Source of the DNA: JAAAOZ01 sp964496595
GTDB taxonomy: Bacteria; Chloroflexota; Anaerolineae; B4-G1; SLSP01
Length of the DNA stretch: 47,366 nt
Reading direction: 5' to 3'
NCBI GenBank assembly: GCA_964496595.1
Contig: CAZCAI010000012.1
Coordinates: forward strand, 1 to 47,366
This document shows, one piece after another, positions 41,201 to 47,366 of this stretch. The notes under the pieces are model-generated. The model ran no database searches and was not told the DNA's origin. It worked only from the letters and a program-made list of their open reading frames with translations. A program made the translations under genes and the position numbers. Position 1 is the stretch's first letter; each line of letters begins with the position of its first letter.

Positions 41201-43802
41201 TGGGCACTGGCCGTGCTCGTCATCCCTGCGGTGACAGCGACAGGATCGGCGCTGTTCAGGTCTAGCTTGTCGTCGTAATACTCGATGAGGTACAGCCCAT
41301 TGCTATCGTAAAAGCGTAGCTTGTAGGATCCATCAGCCAACGCATCAACGCGATAGACGCCCGAAGCGTTGGTGNNNNNNNNNNNNNNNNNNNNNNNNNN
41401 NNNNNNNNNNNNNNNNNNNNNNNNNNNNNNNNNNNNNNNNNNNNNNNNNNNNNNNNNNNNNNNNNNNNNNNNNNCTTGTAGGATCCATCAGCCAACGCAT
41501 CAACGCGATAGACGCCCGAAGCGTTGGTGTAGTCACTGGTCAGATAATCGTCCGTGGCTGCATCATAGGTGCTCATCTGTATACCTTCCAGGGGCGCGCC
41601 GCTGCCCTCGGCCGTGACCGTGCCGGTGATGATGCCCGCCAGCGTCAACTCGGCGTTGATCGTGCTCGTCACGCCAGCGCTGACGGCGATCGGGTCAGCG
41701 CTGTCCAGGTCGGGCTTGTCGTCGTAGTATTCCGCCAAGTGAGCGCCGCTGTTGTCATAGAAACGCAATTTATAGCTGTCGGAGATCAACCCACCGATGT
41801 GATAGGTGCCGGAGACGTTTGTGGTGGCACTTCCCATCCAGTCGCCGGTAGCAGCCTCGTAGACGGTGACGCCGATGTTCTCCAGGAGCGCGCCGCCGCT
41901 CTCGGCCGTGACTGTGCCGGTGATGATACCCGCTGGCGTCAACTCGGCGTTGATCGTGGTCGTCACGCCGGCGCTGACGGCGATCGGGTCAGCGCTGTCC
42001 AGGTCGGGTTTGTCGTCGTAGTATTCCGCCAAGTGAGCGCCGCTGTTGTCATAGAAACGCAATTTATAGCTGTCGGAGATCAACCCACCGATGTGATAGG
42101 TGCCGGAGACGTTTGTGGCGCCGCTCCTCACGGAATCGCCGGTGGCGGCCTCGTAGACGGTGACGCCGATGTTGCTCAACGGCGCCCCGCTGCCCTCGGC
42201 CGTGACTGTGCCGGTGATGATACCCGCTGGCGTCAACTCGGCGTCCACGGTCGTCGTCACACCACTCGTCAGCGCGACCGGATCGGCCGCGTCCCAATCC
42301 GGCTTATCCTGATGCCACTCGGTCAAGTACCGACCATCGTTATCCTGAAAGCGCAGCTTGTAAGCGATAGGCCCCAATCCGGCTACGCGGTAGGTGCCAG
42401 TGATATCGGTGGTGACTCCGCTGACGTAGCTGTACGTACCAGAGTAATAGACACTGACACGAATATCGTTCAGGGGAACAGAGCCGGGGCCGGTGACAAC
42501 GCCGGTGATGACAGCGGCCGGGACCAGCGCCGCATCGATGCCGGTGCGATGGGCGCTCGTGATTTCCACCGGCGTCATCAGGTCGGGATGATAAACAGCC
42601 GCGTAATATTCTTTGGCATACACACCGCCATAGTCATTGAACTCCACCCGGTACGAGCCTGCCGACACGCCCGGCGTGGTAGTGTAGACGCCGTTGGCGT
42701 CGGTATAAGCGCCCGCCCAATAGTCGCCATCGGGGAGACTCTCAATGTAGATGGCAATCCCCACGAGCGGATCGCCGCTCGCCTCCTCGGTCACCTGCCC
42801 GATAACCTGGAAACCAGGGGCCAGGCTCGCGTTAATATTCGGCGTGACCGTATCGTCAGAAACGGCCACAGGGTCATAATCGTTATACTCATACAACGGT
42901 ACGTCGTCGTAATATTCGCTGATGTAGTGATTTTCGGGATCAAACTGGACTCGGTAGCTGCCCCCCAGTACGCTTATGGAATAGACCCCACTGACATCGG
43001 TCGAGTCACATGCGTACACATAGGGAGAACTCTGATGTGCGCAAACCGTCACATCTTCCAGCGGCGCGCCGCCGTCATCGGCGGTGACGATCCCGGTAAT
43101 AAAACCGTTGGCCGTGATAGCCTGAGGGACCAGCTCGCTGGCGGTGACTGGAGGTGAGTCACTCTCAGGCTGGCCGAGCATCCGAAGCCGTGATCTAGAA
43201 GTATCCACCGACAGAAATGGATCGTCTTCAGGCGAATCCGGCTCTGGAACAGAGGTGGGCGCCGAAGGCGTGGGGGCACGACGGGGCGCCCTGGCCCGAT
43301 AGTTTGGCAGGCGCTGGGACGTTGGCGGGGCCGAAGGTGAAGAGGTTACCGGTTCGTCCGCCCGATCGCTGGGCATGTCTGCCACTTCCCCCTCCCAGGT
43401 GATGGCCACGACATCTGTCAGATCCGCCAGCGTGCGTATGGCGTCCTCCTGACCCAGAACGAAAATCCGCCCGAAGGCATCATCCGCCTCAATGTCGATA
43501 GCCTCAACCTTGCCGGCTCTCTGCAACTCATCTAGAGCGCGCATCAACAGGGATGGGACCTCCGGCCCTTGATACCAAATGACAAGCGTCGTGGGAGCCG
43601 GGGCCAGTCGCTCCGGTGCCGGGGGCAACGTTGCCTCAGCAGTGGGCGGTATGCCTAACTCGCTATTGCCCACAACGGCCGCTGCTACTTTCTCCGTAGC
43701 TTGGCCCGTTATCGCCGCCGGCATCAAAAGGAAGAACAACACAACCAAAGACAGACCTAAAATGGTGCATCTAACGATTCGAGAGACTTGAGCGTACATC
43801 AT
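38227..43802 (-). CDS. Giant secreted protein of carboxypeptidase-regulatory-like repeats (contains N gap)
   Basis: The ATG at 43802 (GGAGG 6 nt upstream; a second ATG at 43799) is followed by a signal peptide (CTILGLSLVVLFFLLMPAA). Next come a Pro/Ala/Ser-rich part and a small alpha-beta region with LVIWYQGPEVPSLLMRALDE. Then at least 16 Ig-like repeats follow, each beginning G-x-ITG-x-V, with G-x-Y-x-(V/I)-x-x-L, S-YKLRF and EYYDDK segments. The best conserved unit is 98 residues (294 bp). The protein ends YANTVYLPLVMRNQ at 38227. The frame is open up to the 100-N gap (41375-41474) and again after it. Merging the duplicated 55-bp flanks gives one frame of 1807 codons. It is likely a cell-surface stalk or adhesin; no enzyme domain is seen. 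Confidence 0.88.
41375..41474. other. Assembly gap (100 N) flanked by an exact 55-bp duplication
   Basis: 41320-41374 and 41475-41529 are identical over 55 bp. This looks like two contig ends sharing a k-mer-length overlap within repeat DNA, joined by a placeholder. Removing the Ns plus one copy (155 bp) keeps the giant surface-protein frame. Confidence 0.9.
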
Positions 43803-43892
43803 TGAACCCTCCTTGGGTCTTCTCAGAAGAGATAGTCATATCGACAAATCTACCAAGCAGGAAGTAATACCATTGTCCCATACACCCCTCCT

Positions 43893-43975
43893 CTATACAA
43901 GTGATTTGACAGATGAGCAATGGGAGGTGCGTCAGCCCTTGTTACCTTTGAAGCTGGAAGGACTATGTCGGCTTC
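43893..43975 (+). pseudogene. Remnant of an IS5-type transposase N-terminus
   Basis: In one plus-strand frame the DNA encodes YTSDLTDEQWEVRQPLLP, the very conserved start of DUF4096-containing IS5-family transposases (SDLTDEQW...LLP). The similarity ends after about 25 residues, there is no DDE domain, and no terminal inverted repeats are evident. A decayed insertion-sequence fragment in the 380-bp gap between the surface-protein gene and the receiver-like gene. Confidence 0.7.
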
Positions 43976-44122
43976 TATCCAGCAGATCGTCGGATAGTAA
44001 CCAACTCGCAACATCCCTTTAACTGCGATCCCCTCTCTTTGTGTTAGGATTTGAATAATCGAGGTGCGACCTTACCCCCAGATTGCCAAGGATAACGAAC
44101 CCATCTCACAGATAAACGCGAT

Positions 44123-44164
44123 GACTTTTGACCTTCGACTTTTGACTTGCGACTTTTGACTATT
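44123..44164. repeat. Heptanucleotide tandem repeat, GACTTNN type
   Basis: GACTTTT, GACCTTC, GACTTTT, GACTTGC, GACTTTT, GACTATT. It ends 3 nt before the AAGGAG of the receiver-like gene. Confidence 0.85.
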
Positions 44165-44182
44165 TCCAAGGAGTGCAATACT

Positions 44183-44569
44183 ATGACAAAAATTCTGTTA
44201 ATCGAAGCGCATCCCTTGATGCGACCCGCCATTCACGACCTACTCGAACTGGCGGGATATACAGTTGTAGAGATCGATCAAGGGGAAAAGGCGCTGCAAT
44301 GGGTGGCAGAAAACGACGCGGTCGATTTGGTGATGACGAATGCTGTCATCGAGGATATGGACACCGCATCACTCATCCAACAGATGCGAACGCTCTGCGC
44401 CGCAAAAACGCCGCCGATCCTAGCCTTCACCGTCAAACCCGATCCTAAAATCCAAATCGCGATGCAAAACGCGGGCGCGGATATGATGCTCTTGCCGCCA
44501 TTGACCGCCGATACTTTATACGACGCCGTCGGACAACTACTCAAATCCCCTCAACCAGAGCAAAGATAG
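44183..44569 (+). CDS. Degenerate response-regulator receiver domain protein
   Basis: 128 residues, a stand-alone receiver fold (KILLIEAHPLMRPAIHDLLELAGY; VDLVMTNAVIEDMD; PPILAFTVKPD; ADMMLLPPLTADTL). The catalytic residues of real receivers are altered: the acidic pair is Glu8-Ala9, the phospho-accepting Asp is Asn53, and the conserved Lys before the last Pro is Pro105. Only the Thr83 switch residue is kept. It probably acts without phosphorylation, as a protein-binding module. AAGGAG lies 7 nt before ATG 44183; upstream open frame is repeat DNA. The STAS-like gene follows 66 nt later and is probably cotranscribed. Confidence 0.85.
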   Translation: MTKILLIEAHPLMRPAIHDLLELAGYTVVEIDQGEKALQWVAENDAVDLVMTNAVIEDMDTASLIQQMRTLCAAKTPPILAFTVKPDPKIQIAMQNAGADMMLLPPLTADTLYDAVGQLLKSPQPEQR

Positions 44570-44635
44570 AGCCTCGTGTATATCCTTAGTTGGCAATTAC
44601 CCGGTCTCGAGCGGGGTCGTGAGGGACAGCCTGGT

Positions 44636-45000
44636 ATGGAGATTGAACGCATAGAGGATATCGCAATCGTGACGGTGAAAGCGCGCATGAATATCTTTAA
44701 CGCCCCGGTGCTGATCAAAGAGATCAATCGCTTGTTAGATCAGGACGCCAGGCATTTCATCATCGATCTCTCTTTGGTGCGCGTGCTAGATGTGGATGGC
44801 GATTATCCTTTACTACACCTTCTGAAACGCTCCCAACGGCGCGATGGCCATGTCGTCTTGATCTGCCCGCCGAACAATCCCGTTCGTCTGCTATACGAGA
44901 TGCTGAACTTAGATTCCCTCTTCGAGATCGTGGAAACGCGAGAGGATGCGTTGCGCATCATAGAGATGGAGATGGAAATAGAATTGGAGATTGAACAGCC

Positions 45001-45004
<4 letters not shown>
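44636..45004 (+). CDS. STAS-domain protein (anti-sigma factor antagonist-like) lacking the phospho-serine
   Basis: 122 residues. EIERIEDIAIVTVKARMNIFNAPVLIKEINRLL then FIIDLSLVRVLDVDGDYPLLHLLKRSQ and RLLYEMLNLDSLFEIVETREDAL follow the SpoIIAA/RsbV-type STAS fold. The usual D-S-S-G is D52-V-D54-G: the serine phosphorylated by anti-sigma kinases is replaced by Asp. The C-terminus is Glu-rich (encoded by GAGATG-type microrepeats). The ATG at 44636 fits the family N-terminus, with GAGGGA 9 nt upstream; a GTG at 44576 would add 20 atypical residues. The stop overlaps the convergent helicase gene by 4 bp. Confidence 0.83.
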
Positions 45005-47274
<2,270 letters not shown>

Positions 47275-47310
47275 ACGTGGGTTTCCTTAGTCTACTGTGA
47301 AGATAACTAT

Positions 47311-47366
47311 GCTCGGAGTGGATCGTTAGATCCACGACCGTTGTGCCTTGGCGGGGATCTACCGAT
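47311..47366 (+). repeat. Paired-palindrome element, copy 5 (runs off the window)
   Basis: GCTCGGAG, then hairpin GTGGATC-GTTA-GATCCAC, a spacer of about 19 nt, and the left half of a second hairpin GGGGATCTACCGAT cut by the window end. Upstream of the helicase gene. Confidence 0.7.

Noticed and set aside
41739..43157. 472-codon plus-strand ORF with apparent repeats
   Set aside because: Antisense to the surface-protein repeats; its internal repeats simply mirror them.
11229..44164. CRISPR array
   Set aside because: The tandem repeats have 7- or 8-nt periods, and the palindromes are dispersed; there are no 25-40-nt direct repeats with unique spacers and no cas genes.

Overview
The window looks like part of a draft or metagenome-assembled chromosome of a Chloroflexota bacterium, probably Anaerolineae-like. 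This is an inference. It rests on moderately high GC, giant secreted proteins (one ending in an IYLPLV-type tail), a solute-binding lipoprotein with a Val-Glu repeat spacer after the lipobox, a bacterial eRF1-like protein, split gatCA/gatB genes, and many short tandem and palindromic intergenic repeats. No rRNA, tRNA, CRISPR array or intact transposon was found. Three runs of exactly 100 N (29024-29123, 30732-30831, 41375-41474) are scaffolding placeholders.

Layout. 1-4287 (minus) is the N-terminal 1429 codons of a giant DUF11-repeat surface protein that runs off the left edge. 4739-5968 is a promoter, a long leader with an internal terminator-like hairpin, an S1-domain RNA-binding protein and a terminator. 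6078-7690 (minus) is a small operon: DUF2082 zinc ribbon, lipoprotein, short-chain dehydrogenase. 7857-9691 is a compact cassette of obscure genes (DUF6978, DUF1828/1829, a small helical protein and a truncated overlapping ORF). 9944-12819 holds recF, apparently leaderless, and a membrane zinc-ribbon protein. 13015-17836 is a LacI-type regulator with an operator inside its own promoter, followed by a sugar ABC importer (binding protein and two permeases, no ATPase). 17996-27645 is almost all minus strand: priA, an L,D-transpeptidase, an MFS transporter and a GT4 glycosyltransferase (coupled), a TyrA-like dehydrogenase, a Mth938-domain protein, an HD protein and a site-2 protease.

28033-35451 (plus) carries gatC and gatA, a DUF2281/VapC toxin-antitoxin pair, a sugar nucleotidyltransferase broken by a gap, an aminotransferase, gatB and glutamate dehydrogenase. 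35862-37481 (minus) holds a small membrane protein and a bacterial eRF1-like (baeRF-type) protein with GGA where GGQ is expected. 38227-43802 (minus) is a second giant surface protein built from about 98-residue carboxypeptidase-regulatory-like repeats. 43893-45004 has an IS5-type transposase remnant and a receiver-like plus STAS-like pair in which both phosphorylation sites are lost. 45001-47274 (minus) is a UvrD-type helicase.

The most notable non-genic signals are: (i) a family of five paired-palindrome elements with GCTC...GAGC ends, two of which are 98 bp each, 81% identical ungapped, and show compensatory changes in a hairpin stem; (ii) tandem repeats with a strict 7-nt period but different sequences, mostly just upstream of ribosome-binding sites; and (iii) a 55-bp duplication exactly flanking the third N gap, whose collapse restores one 1806-residue reading frame.
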